From: Gloeotrichia echinulata CP02
GTDB lineage: Bacteria; Cyanobacteriota; Cyanobacteriia; Cyanobacteriales; Nostocaceae
NCBI GenBank assembly: GCA_038087035.1
Contig: CP051187.1
Span: 3,973,001-4,037,000, forward strand
DNA: 64,000 nucleotides
Direction: 5' to 3'
Under the pieces are notes generated by a model. It was not told the DNA's origin, searched no databases, and was given only the letters and a program-made list of their open reading frames with translations. Position 1 is the first letter of the stretch. Each line of letters begins with the position of its first letter. Below, one piece after another: positions 1-6,549 of this stretch. A program made the translations under genes and the position numbers.

Positions 1-26
1 GTATCAATTACAAAAACTTTGCACAT
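1..26 (-). CDS. iscB: IscB-type RNA-guided nuclease, N-terminal 8 codons (runs off window)
   Basis: On the minus strand an ATG at 26-24 follows a strong ribosome binding site AAGGAGG (39-33) and reads MCKVFVID before the window edge. A start of the type M-x-x-V-F-V-(L/I)-D is typical of the RRXRR/IscB family, the HNH-RuvC nucleases of IS200/IS605-group elements that are ancestral to Cas9. The adjoining 160 bases match what is expected of the omega RNA that precedes iscB. Only eight residues are visible, so the family call depends mostly on the upstream context. Another short RRXRR HNH protein is the main alternative. Confidence 0.6.
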
Positions 27-190
27 AAAGTGCCTCCTTGCGGGTAATGTTAGCTTCGATAATGTTAGAGGTCGGTACTATGCAAACGACACTGGTTTAA
101 CCCTTTAAGCCTGTTTAATCGTTCGCTTCTAGAGCAGGGGACTAGCAACGCATCCCCTGGTAGGTCTTGAACTCTTGCCTCTAACGTAGC
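27..190 (-). ncRNA. candidate omega RNA upstream of iscB
   Basis: The spacer between the small membrane protein gene and the iscB start (minus strand) is GC-rich and structured. It carries a hairpin with arms CCAGGGGATG and CTAGTCCCCTG (about 133-164), and near its 3' end ACCTCTAACATTATCG and AACATTACCCGCAAGGAGG, which resemble the 3' part of known IscB guide-scaffold RNAs as I remember them. In IscB elements the omega RNA lies directly 5' of the ORF and its upstream end holds the guide. The 5' boundary is inferred, not seen. Confidence 0.5.
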
Positions 191-193
191 CAC

Positions 194-529
194 TTAAGGC
201 TTAATCTGGTCAGATGCGGGCTTTTTCAAGCCCCGCCCTTTAGGGCTGGGGTTTCTGACCATCAAACCATGAATACCTACCGCTGTGATCACACCCCCCA
301 ATAATCCCCAGGTACCATCAGCAAATACATTGATGCGATGGGCTAAGGTCCGATGATAGGCAAAGCCTAACTGTCTATCATTGGTTCCTGTCTTTGCCAG
401 CTGTTCGACATAGTTTTCAGCTTTTCCCAGTTCTGCATAATCCCGGTTGAACCAATAAAGCGATAATACCACGACCATCAAACCGGGAACAACTAAGGTA
501 ATGAAGAGAATTGCTTGGCGCAGTTTCAT
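194..529 (-). CDS. small membrane protein, C-terminus probably rewritten by the IscB element
   Basis: This 111-aa protein has a hydrophobic N-terminal segment (about residues 5-27), a soluble middle (NRDYAELGKAENYVEQLAK) and a second hydrophobic segment (about 74-91, GTWGLLGGVITAVGIHGLMV). That two-segment plan fits a conserved cyanobacterial membrane protein of unknown function. From residue 93 onward the reading runs through the transposon-end hairpin at 231-251 (PSPKGRGL). The last ~18 residues are therefore probably element-derived and the native end was lost. The function is unknown. Confidence 0.65.
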   Translation of the reverse strand: MKLRQAILFITLVVPGLMVVVLSLYWFNRDYAELGKAENYVEQLAKTGTNDRQLGFAYHRTLAHRINVFADGTWGLLGGVITAVGIHGLMVRNPSPKGRGLKKPASDQIKP

Positions 530-592
530 ACTTGTCAGCGAATAAATTTACTGGAGATTGCTCAATACTGACATGGCTGCAATTTTTATGTT

Positions 593-692
593 ATACCAAT
601 TTGAAAAAAGAATGGGACAGATAGGGTAGGGGCGCAAGGCCTTGCGCCCCTACAGATTATCGATGTGTTGCAAAGATTTTTTGAATTGGTAT
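593..692. mobile_element. 100-bp MITE-like element, family A
   Basis: The ends are ATACCAATTT and AAATTGGTAT-like inverted repeats (ATACCAATTTGAAAAAAGAA on the left, TTTTTTGAATTGGTAT on the right). The centre is the palindrome GGGGCGCAAGGCCTTGCGCC. A second copy, also exactly 100 bp and in opposite orientation, lies at 61286-61385 and shares the arms AATGGGACAGATAGG and ATCGATGTGTTGCAAAG. Confidence 0.8.
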
Positions 693-892
693 TACAACTT
701 GGCAGACAAACTTTAGCTTTGCCTCTAATTTAATTTTCCACTAATTCCGGCATTTGACCCTGATCAAGCCAATCCATCATCTGAATGTTCTAAAATCGTT
801 TTGCCTCTTGCCTGCCCACGCAAACAATTTACCGAATCAACGGGGATTCCTATATAATTATCAAGATATCGTGCTATACTCAAAAAGTACGA

Positions 893-965
893 GGGCGCGT
901 GGCTCAGTGGATAGAGCAACAGATTCCGGTTCTGTGGGTCGGGGGTTCAAATCCCTCCGCGCTCG
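893..965 (+). tRNA. tRNA-Arg (CCG)
   Basis: The cloverleaf folds with acceptor GGGCGCG/CGCGCTC and discriminator G. The anticodon arm is ACAGA-TTCCGGT-TCTGT, giving anticodon CCG, and the T loop is TTCAAAT. The gene is 73 nt long and CCA is not encoded. A -10-like TATACT at 875-880 lies just upstream, so it probably has its own promoter. Confidence 0.95.
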
Positions 966-1105
966 TTGGTTTTACAAGACTAACCACAAAAACTACTTGG
1001 GGCTTGCTGACAAAGCAGCTAGGAGACAGTTTTGCGCCAAATTCTACTGCTTTACCTCGAACGATTGGACGAATATGCGGTTGATTTAAACTGACAATTC
1101 GGTCA

Positions 1106-1408
1106 TCAATCGAAATACCGCGGCTCCAAGGCTCTCATACAGCCTAGAAATAGACCGGAGAAGTTACCTATGCCTGCGAAAGTAGATATGATCGCAAAAT
1201 ATAGTATATTTCTATCAGTAGATAAATACCATTTGACTAAAAGGTCTGCACTTATATGCCCTGTAGAGATTAACTCTATCAAAAAACTACCGGGGATAAT
1301 AAGTGTAATTATTACTATGACTCCTACTACTGTACCAAGAATAGAACCAACTAAAGCAAACAAAAATGCATAGACAATCGCTGCAAAGAGTTTTTTTACT
1401 AGATACAT
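1106..1408 (-). CDS. small hydrophobic membrane protein, unknown
   Basis: This 100-aa protein has about three hydrophobic stretches (residues 8-40, 38-48 and 65-90) with glycine-rich GSILGTVVGVIVI and GIGNFSGLFLGC. I recognise no family. It lies alone between tRNA-Arg and a MITE and starts with MYLVKK. No clear Shine-Dalgarno is visible. Its composition fits a real membrane protein better than a chance ORF, but support is limited to that. Confidence 0.5.
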   Translation of the reverse strand: MYLVKKLFAAIVYAFLFALVGSILGTVVGVIVIITLIIPGSFLIELISTGHISADLLVKWYLSTDRNILYFAIISTFAGIGNFSGLFLGCMRALEPRYFD

Positions 1409-1447
1409 AAATTATGAATTATGAAATAATTTTGTATTATTGTCGTC

Positions 1448-1642
1448 ATACCCCACATTCCGCACCCTCAACTGTCACAATCGTATTTTACTGTTTTTTA
1501 TCAGGAAATAAAGTAGTCTAATATACTTACACCCTTATATTAACGGATAAAGCATGTTTGTAAGGCATAATTTATAGCTTTAAAAAAGAATATTTTAAGT
1601 AATTGTACTATGTGACACCCTAGGGTGCGGAATGTGGGTTAT
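1448..1642. mobile_element. 195-bp MITE-like element, family F
   Basis: Terminal inverted repeats of about 32 bp share CCCACATTCCGCACCCT and, further in, TGTCACA. The left end is 1448-1479 and the right end is 1611-1642. The interior is AT-rich and non-coding. It abuts a transposase fragment and appears to have inserted into, or truncated, that gene. Confidence 0.75.
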
Positions 1643-1785
1643 ACCGATAATACTTAGGTAAGGGTTCTCCTTAATTTGTTCTACTGTTTCTCTATCACTT
1701 ATTCCTAGTTTTTCTTTAATTATTAATGCGCCTAATGCTATTCGGAATGGTTTTGCTGGCGCTCCCATCTCTGTAGAAAAATGAC
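1640..1785 (-). pseudogene. transposase fragment (IS1182/IS5-like N-terminal region)
   Basis: The minus-strand reading gives MGAPAKPFRIALGALIIKEK followed by LGISDRETVEQIKENPYLS. This is the characteristic early segment of a transposase family common in cyanobacteria (normally ending ENPYLQYFIGL). The frame degenerates at PYLS-IIG, where one to two bases seem lost, and it is cut by the family F element. No catalytic domain remains. Confidence 0.75.
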
Positions 1786-1806
1786 ATTAATTTAGCAAGT
1801 GGTCAT

Positions 1807-1903
1807 TTACAGCCATTTTCAGGTAAATAGACAACAGGGTAGGGGCGCAAGGCCTTGCGCCCCTACGAAGATCTGTGGTTCAAATGAATGAAAATTGCTG
1901 TAA
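1807..1903. mobile_element. MITE-like element, family B (core GGCGCAAGGCC)
   Basis: The outer ends are TTACAGCCATTTTCAGGTAA and, in reverse complement, TTACAGCAATTTTCATTCAT. The inner palindrome is TAGGGGCGCAAGGCCTTGCG. The same ends with other centres occur at 12241-12331, 31266-31407 and 31697-31792. Confidence 0.7.
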
Positions 1904-1939
1904 TATCAGGTTCGTCTAATTAGTTACGATAAAAACTTG

Positions 1940-2090
1940 GGAGACTTCTTCCCTGCGGGACGCTCCGCGAATGCGCCTTCTCTGCGTTCGCGTAGCGTGT
2001 CGTTCGCGGTAGCGTTGCGTAGCAAAGACAGACGCTCCGCGAATGCGCCTTCCCTACGGGACGCTGCGCGAATGCGTGAGCTTTTATAAT
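1940..2090. repeat. cluster of palindromic GC-rich repeat units
   Basis: Repeated units of the type GGGACGCTCCGCGAATGCGCC and GTTCGCGTAGCGTGTCG follow each other in both orientations. The same units recur at 28069-28332, 31303-31350 and 52900-52920. Open frames through this stretch are products of the repeat and are not called as genes. Confidence 0.75.
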
Positions 2091-2139
2091 AACTGTTTAC
2101 CCGAACATGATATAATTTGGCAATCGACATATGGTTTTG

Positions 2140-2196
2140 TTTGTAGTTGCACTTGAGCGCTGCGGACAATTAAGAGCGCTAAAGCGCAACTACGAA
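2140..2196. repeat. palindromic repeat GTAGTTGCGCTTTAGCGCT type
   Basis: The arms GTAGTTGCACTTGAGCGCT and AGCGCTAAAGCGCAACTAC face each other. Close relatives lie at 16950-17006 and 59657-59715, with a degraded one at 59810-59866. It is non-coding and could form a long hairpin in RNA. Confidence 0.75.
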
Positions 2197-2199
2197 CAA

Positions 2200-2508
2200 T
2201 TAAATCTCGCTTTGATATTTTTCCAAGATATCTACCAAAGTAACCTGAGATTGCAGGGGCAGTAAATCGACTAAAGGCAATTCTTTTCTCCCACCACCAA
2301 TTTTAACTGGGATAGATTCCAAAATTTCAATCACGCGGTCTTCAGTAACCTCATTGCTAGTAATCAAGGGATACAGATGTTCGGCGAGAATGGTATGCAG
2401 TTTCGCATCAGATAAATATAGATGCCATTTAGCAATGTCTATGTAGACATTTTCACCGATTTCAGCCCCTAGGGCTTCCAGTATTTCTGAGGTGTTAATC
2501 TGAGCCAT
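2200..2508 (-). CDS. DUF3181-family cyanobacterial protein
   Basis: The product is 102 aa, soluble and mostly helical (ILEALGAEIGENVYIDIAKW at the start, then AEHLYPLITS and VDILEKYQSEI). The sequence fits the small cyanobacteria-restricted family I know as DUF3181, whose function is unknown. The start ATG is the only reasonable one. The gene stands alone and the downstream palindrome at 2140-2196 may act as a 3' hairpin. Confidence 0.65.
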   Translation of the reverse strand: MAQINTSEILEALGAEIGENVYIDIAKWHLYLSDAKLHTILAEHLYPLITSNEVTEDRVIEILESIPVKIGGGRKELPLVDLLPLQSQVTLVDILEKYQSEI

Positions 2509-2562
2509 AAAAATATCCCTATATCAATAAAAAGTGAGAAATATCAGGCTATCCAACATAGA

Positions 2563-2668
2563 ACTTACGCACTTGTGACGAAAAATCAGCCTTTGCGATT
2601 ACGTCGCTACGCTCTCTAGGAGCCGTTAGGCATACGTAATGACCTAAAATCGAATCTCGTGCGTAAGT
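2563..2668. mobile_element. 106-bp MITE-like element, family E
   Basis: The ends ACTTACGCAC and GTGCGTAAGT form a perfect 10-bp inverted repeat. The interior contains CAGCCTTTGCGATTACGTCG. A related left half (ACTTACGCACTTATGG, then TTAGCCTTGGCGATTGCGTC) lies at 44818-44860. Confidence 0.7.
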
Positions 2669-2750
2669 CCCATAAGATTATTATCGCTCAATTATCCAGG
2701 ATGACTCAAGACCGACAGGTTACAATCATCCTAGCATTTGTAGTCTTTCT

Positions 2751-3008
2751 TCAGGTGGATTTGGGTGGTGTCTCGGAATAGTTGGCGATCGCACCGATAT
2801 AAATCAGATGCAGCAACAATACTACTATCCAACCGATGCTCAAAGGCGGTAACCACTCCCAGTTCAAAGCCTTGAGATTATGGACAAACCACAACCCAGA
2901 AATCACCGTAACGGCGATCGCCACATGTACGGCAAAATTCATCCTGTCGTCTAGCTTACGGTAAGCGGGGTCTTTGCGATCGGGTTTGGTAGGCCAACGA
3001 GGAGGCAT
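2751..3008 (-). CDS. small two-transmembrane protein, cyanobacterial
   Basis: The product is 85 aa with a basic N-terminus (MPPRWPTKPDRKDPAYRKLD) and two membrane spans at about residues 25-42 (NFAVHVAIAVTVISGLWFV) and 55-75 (LSIGWIVVLLLHLIYIGAIA). It resembles the conserved 2TM-domain proteins of cyanobacteria. The function is unknown. No operon partner is evident. Confidence 0.65.
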   Translation of the reverse strand: MPPRWPTKPDRKDPAYRKLDDRMNFAVHVAIAVTVISGLWFVHNLKALNWEWLPPLSIGWIVVLLLHLIYIGAIANYSETPPKST

Positions 3009-3178
3009 AAATATTTATTACAAATTTGACACACCCTAATCATTTTAAACTTTTTGCGGATGTATTAGCCATGATTATCACTTTTGATGCCATAAATTCA
3101 ACTTGATTCATCTGTTTGATAGAGGGAGCTAAGGTTTCTGGCTGTGAAGATGGAAATGATCTTTAGCGGTGGATAACA

Positions 3179-3379
3179 ATGACTAAAGCAAATCCCGTCG
3201 AAGTCCAAAGAAACTTGAAAGGTGTTGACTATCCTGCTGATAAGCAAAAATTGATTAAGCACGCTAGAAAGCAAGGTGCTGACCAGGCGGTTATCTCATT
3301 ATTAGAGCAATTACCAGACGATGGTGAGGAATATGACAACCCAGCCGATCTCAACAGATCTTTAGGCGAAATCGAGTAG
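3179..3379 (+). CDS. DUF2795-domain small protein
   Basis: This 66-aa protein is nearly all one domain: VQRNLKGVDYPADKQKLIKH then ARKQGADQAVISLLEQLPDD, with an acidic tail. The layout L-x-G-V-x-Y-P-A-x-K-x-x-L followed by A-x-x-x-G-A is that of DUF2795, a small helical family often seen in stress contexts and of unknown function. It converges on moaC, with stop codons 1 bp apart. Confidence 0.75.
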   Translation: MTKANPVEVQRNLKGVDYPADKQKLIKHARKQGADQAVISLLEQLPDDGEEYDNPADLNRSLGEIE

Positions 3380-3380
3380 G

Positions 3381-3890
3381 CTATGATACTGGCGGTAAAT
3401 AATCCCCTGATTTACCGCCAGTCTTGCTTACCAAATGAATGGCTTCAATTTGCATCGACTTTTCCAAGGCTTTAGCCATATCGTACAAAGTCAGAGCAGC
3501 TACGGAAACTGCAGTTAATGCTTCCATTTCCACACCAGTTTCCGCTTTAGTTTTGACGGTCGCATAAATTTGATAGCCTGGAAGTTGTGGATCTGGTATC
3601 ACCTCAACTTCCACTTTCTGTAACGGCAGTGGATGACACAGGGGAATCAAACTCGCTGTCTGCTTGGCCCCCATAATTCCCGCCAACCTTGCAGTCCCCA
3701 AAACATCCCCTTTTGGGGCATTTCCGGCTTGAATCGCGGCAAAAGTTGCCTGCAACATCCGCACCCTAGCCGCCGCTACTGCTTGGCGCACCGTCGGCGC
3801 TTTTTGGGACACATCTACCATCTGCGCCTGTCCCTGACTATCGAGATGAGTTAAGTTGTCCAAATTATTTTGAAAATGGTCTTGCGTCAT
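3381..3890 (-). CDS. moaC: cyclic pyranopterin monophosphate synthase MoaC
   Basis: MoaC converts the MoaA product to cyclic pyranopterin monophosphate in molybdenum-cofactor synthesis in the cytoplasm. Its 169 aa are normal for the family. Diagnostic pieces are HLDSQGQAQMVDVSQK at the start, AGIMGAKQTASLIPLCHPLP in the middle, KTKAETGVEMEALTAVSVAA, the conserved D of LYDMAK, and VSKTGGKSGDY at the end. moaA is not adjacent here. The last codons overlap the hairpin at 3388-3422. Confidence 0.95.
   Translation of the reverse strand: MTQDHFQNNLDNLTHLDSQGQAQMVDVSQKAPTVRQAVAAARVRMLQATFAAIQAGNAPKGDVLGTARLAGIMGAKQTASLIPLCHPLPLQKVEVEVIPDPQLPGYQIYATVKTKAETGVEMEALTAVSVAALTLYDMAKALEKSMQIEAIHLVSKTGGKSGDYLPPVS
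3388..3422 (+). terminator. hairpin between convergent DUF2795 gene and moaC
   Basis: A perfect 13-bp inverted repeat ACTGGCGGTAAAT/ATTTACCGCCAGT with a 9-nt loop is followed on the plus strand by CTTGCTT. It probably terminates the DUF2795 gene while lying inside the 3' coding end of moaC. Confidence 0.55.
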
Positions 3891-3924
3891 TGGATAAGAA
3901 GGTGCTACTATTAATTTCTATTGA

Positions 3925-3998
3925 GGGCGTGTAGCTCAGTGGACTAGAGCACGTGGCTACGGACCACGGTGTCGGGGGTTCGAATCCCTCCTCGCCCG
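3925..3998 (+). tRNA. tRNA-Arg (ACG)
   Basis: The acceptor is GGGCGTG/CTCGCCC with one T-T mismatch. The anticodon arm is CGTGG-CTACGGA-CCACG, giving anticodon ACG, the inosine-modified arginine tRNA. The T arm contains GGGGGTTCGAATCCCTC. It is 74 nt long with no encoded CCA and is divergent from moaC, whose start is 35 bp away. Confidence 0.95.
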
Positions 3999-4067
3999 TT
4001 TTATGAAAGTTAGGGGTTAGGAGTTAAGAGTGAGGAGTTAAAAACCATCATCCTTAACTTACAACAA

Positions 4068-4098
4068 CTAAGTACACTATTGTACAACTTCTTGACGA
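4068..4098 (+). promoter_or_regulatory. 31-bp block with an NtcA-like GTAN8TAC site (copy 1)
   Basis: GTACACTATTGTAC fits GTA-N8-TAC, the binding consensus of the nitrogen regulator NtcA. The whole block shares about 26 of 31 positions with 16900-16930. It sits directly at the 5' edge of the TnpB relic and no clear -10 follows at the usual distance. It may therefore be part of a repeat or an element end rather than a working promoter. Confidence 0.35.
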
Positions 4099-4261
4099 CG
4101 GCGGGTCACGTCGGAACTAACGCCTCTGGAGACATCGACCTCTGTATGGGTGGGGAAACTCCTCCAAGTAAGTCGGGTCGTGGAAAGAGGAAACCCAAAG
4201 AGCGATCTTTGGAATCCCCCACTATATTCGGTACTCCGAATTAGTGGTGGTCGGATGTCAA
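4095..4261 (+). mobile_element. TnpB element relic: last 49 codons, omega-RNA end and right end
   Basis: The plus-strand frame 4095-4244 reads TTAGHVGTNASGDIDLCMGG, ETPPSKSGRGKRKPKERSLE and SPTIFGTPN before a TAG, which resembles a TnpB C-terminal tail. The DNA also has the expected right-end layout: stem AAACCCAAAGA-gcga-TCTTTGG, then AATCCCCCAC, a terminal hairpin (ACTATATTCGG/CCGAATTAGT) and the end GGATGTCAAC. Everything upstream of the tail is gone. The right end overlaps the 3' end of the MFS gene. Confidence 0.7.
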
Positions 4262-5491
4262 CGAATAAGGATCTTCACCACGACCGAGAGCAAAGCGCAG
4301 GGAATTAGATAAGCTGATGCTGGACTGGGTAAGAAAGATGAAAAATGCCACCATTGTTAAACCAGCACAGTAAATAAACATATTGCGATAGCCGACTTGT
4401 TCAGCGAGAAAACCGAAAACTGGCGGTGCGATCGCAATTCCCAAGTCCATTCCCGCTATGCAAATACCAAAAATACGCCCCCGTTCTTCTGGATGTGAAC
4501 GGTCTGCAATCATCGTGATCATCATGGAGATTAATGTACCACCGCCAGACCCTTCTGCTATTGCCGCTAACAAAAAGCCCATCTGATTATTGGCAGACCA
4601 TAGCAGTAACAATGACACGGTATAGACGATTATACCATAACTTATAAACAACCCGCGTCCGAGGCGATCGCTAGCACGACCAGCAAATAGCCTGATGCAA
4701 AAACTGGAGATGGCCGCAGCACTGAAAAATAAGCCGACATTAAAATCCACCTTAGTTGATTTGATGAATAATCCCACAAAGGTATGTACAGTACCAAGTC
4801 CCAAACCAAACAGCAACATGACCAGGGTAGGAATTCTCACCCGTGGACTGAAGAGAATTTGCCAAAATTTGCTATTGTTCCCTGTTGCTGTTGTGTGCGT
4901 CCCAAGTGATGGATTGTTCAATTTTACCGTACCCAACAGCCCAACAAAAGCCAATCCAGCAGCCAAGACAAATAAAGGCCCGTCACCAGCAGTAGCTTGT
5001 AAATACCCACCTAGCAGAGGTCCGACTGCTAAACCAATGGGGGACGTCAGACTCATGTAACCAATAATTTCACCCCGATTTTGGACGGGGGATAAATCGG
5101 CTACCAATGCGCTGTAACCCGTGGTAAAAGCCGCTAAACTAATGCCATGAAAAATCCGCACTAAGATCAACAGCCCAATTGATGTAAATGCCAAATAACC
5201 AAAGGGTGCGATCGCCGCTACGATTGTACCAATCAACAAGACAATTTTGCGACCCCGTTGATCTGCTAATTTTCCCAGCATAGGGCGAAATAACAACAAA
5301 CCAATGGCAAAACTACCCATGATTATACCAATTTGCTGCTTGCTTTCGCCGATACTTTCAATATAGAGGGGTAAGGTTGGTAACAAACTCCCCATACTAG
5401 ACCAATAAAATAGACCTACTGTAAATAAATACAGCAGGTTACGGCGCAAATAGGTATCAAAACTCAGTAAAGCTTTCAAGGCAAATGCCAT
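4241..5491 (-). CDS. MFS transporter (drug/metabolite efflux type)
   Basis: This 416-aa protein has about 12 hydrophobic segments. It carries the MFS loop 2-3 signature GKLADQRGRKIVLLIG (residues ~74-89), a second GRASDRLGRG between TM8 and TM9, and ERGRIFG. It belongs to the DHA1-like efflux families; the substrate cannot be read from sequence. It is last in a minus-strand run with the glycosyltransferase and NlpC/P60 genes. Its final residues SLTSDHH and stop come from the TnpB right end at 4241-4261, so the native C-terminus was replaced. Confidence 0.85.
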   Translation of the reverse strand: MAFALKALLSFDTYLRRNLLYLFTVGLFYWSSMGSLLPTLPLYIESIGESKQQIGIIMGSFAIGLLLFRPMLGKLADQRGRKIVLLIGTIVAAIAPFGYLAFTSIGLLILVRIFHGISLAAFTTGYSALVADLSPVQNRGEIIGYMSLTSPIGLAVGPLLGGYLQATAGDGPLFVLAAGLAFVGLLGTVKLNNPSLGTHTTATGNNSKFWQILFSPRVRIPTLVMLLFGLGLGTVHTFVGLFIKSTKVDFNVGLFFSAAAISSFCIRLFAGRASDRLGRGLFISYGIIVYTVSLLLLWSANNQMGFLLAAIAEGSGGGTLISMMITMIADRSHPEERGRIFGICIAGMDLGIAIAPPVFGFLAEQVGYRNMFIYCAGLTMVAFFIFLTQSSISLSNSLRFALGRGEDPYSLTSDHH

Positions 5492-5524
5492 TTAATTTAC
5501 AATGTGTTTTCTACCTATGTTACA

Positions 5525-6535
5525 TTACTTAATATTTTTGGCGATAACCTCCCGCACACGATAGATGGGACGTCCTTGAGATTCGTGGTACGTACGCATG
5601 AGTAATTCTGCCAAAAGACCGAAGCTAAATAGTTGTACCCCAGTTACCAGTAACAGCACCGCCAAAATCAGCAACGGGCGATTACCGATATCTTGATGAA
5701 AAGCCAATTTGACAAAAGTCAAGTAAATTCCAATCAAACCGCCCAAAACCATCGAACTCAAGCCCAATAGCCCAAAAACATGCATCGGGCGAGTCAGGAA
5801 CTTTTTCATAAACAAAATGGTTAACAAATCCATCAACACCCGGAATGTTCGTGATAGTCCATACTTACTGCGACCAAAGCGCCGGGCGTGATGACGCACA
5901 GGTATTTCTGTAATTCTTGCCCCTTCAATATACGCCAAAGCAGGTAAAAATCGGTGTAATTCGCCATAAAGGTTCATATCAGCCGCCAATTCTGCACGAT
6001 AGGCTTTCAGAGAACAACCATAATCATGAATATTCACACTAGTGGTACGGCGAATTAGCCAGTTGGCAATTTTAGAAGGAAGCAAGCGATTTAAAGCCCC
6101 ATCCTGGCGTTTTTGACGCCAACCACTGACCAAATCGTAACCCTCATCCAACTTCGCCAACAGCAGGGGGATATCAGCCGGGTCATTTTGCAAATCAGCA
6201 TCTAAAGTTACAATTGTTTTCCCCAGTGCAAAATTAAAGCCAGCCGCCATCGCCGCCGTTTGACCGTAATTACGACGCAAAATTACCGCTTTTAAATCTG
6301 TGCGAATTTGAGCTTGTTCCTTCAGGAATTGTACGGAACCATCACTCGAACCATCATCCACACAGATAATTTCATAACTCAACTGACTAGCTGATAAAGT
6401 AGAAGCGATCGCCTCCACCAACAAAGGCAGACTTTCCACCTCATCACGTATCGGCACCACCACCGACACATAGGGGACAATAGGTAACATTGCCCCATTC
6501 TCCTCTATGATCTTTTCTGACAATCCACTCCTCAT
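5525..6535 (-). CDS. family 2 glycosyltransferase, membrane-anchored (DPM1/ArnC-like)
   Basis: The GT-A domain shows SVVVPIRDEVESLP (about 24-37), DDGSSDGS and the metal-binding DADLQNDPAD. Two C-terminal membrane spans (MHVFGLLGLSSMVLGGLIGI and LLILAVLLLVTGVQLFSFGL) follow. This is the layout of polyprenyl-phosphate glycosyltransferases that load a sugar on a lipid carrier. The length, 336 aa, is usual. ATG at 6490 (MLPIVPYVSVVV) is an alternative start. It lies 14 bp after the NlpC/P60 stop, which suggests a shared transcript and an envelope role. Confidence 0.9.
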   Translation of the reverse strand: MRSGLSEKIIEENGAMLPIVPYVSVVVPIRDEVESLPLLVEAIASTLSASQLSYEIICVDDGSSDGSVQFLKEQAQIRTDLKAVILRRNYGQTAAMAAGFNFALGKTIVTLDADLQNDPADIPLLLAKLDEGYDLVSGWRQKRQDGALNRLLPSKIANWLIRRTTSVNIHDYGCSLKAYRAELAADMNLYGELHRFLPALAYIEGARITEIPVRHHARRFGRSKYGLSRTFRVLMDLLTILFMKKFLTRPMHVFGLLGLSSMVLGGLIGIYLTFVKLAFHQDIGNRPLLILAVLLLVTGVQLFSFGLLAELLMRTYHESQGRPIYRVREVIAKNIK

Positions 6536-6549
6536 ATACCTGTGCTTCC

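Larger units (their letters stand above)
1..255 (-). mobile_element. left end of an IS200/IS605-group IscB element
   Basis: A hairpin at 231-251 (CCCCGCCCTTTAGGGCTGGGG) is the subterminal imperfect palindrome type found at IS200/IS605 ends. It lies just outside the candidate omega RNA, which places the element's left boundary near 252-256, inside the 3' end of the next gene. The right part of the element lies outside the window. No TnpA is visible. Confidence 0.5.

Noticed and set aside
754..1089. ORFs spanning tRNA-Arg (CCG)
   Set aside because: The tRNA cloverleaf explains the conserved part; the frames have no coding character.
1924..2169. 81-residue minus-strand ORF
   Set aside because: It is made of palindromic GC-rich repeat units; the repeated REGAFAER peptide recurs at other loci of the same repeat.
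4090..4260. A housekeeping RNA such as 6S, SRP or RNase P RNA downstream of tRNA-Arg (ACG)
   Set aside because: No conserved SRP or RNase P core was found. A TnpB-like C-terminal frame and a transposon-type right end explain the structure better.
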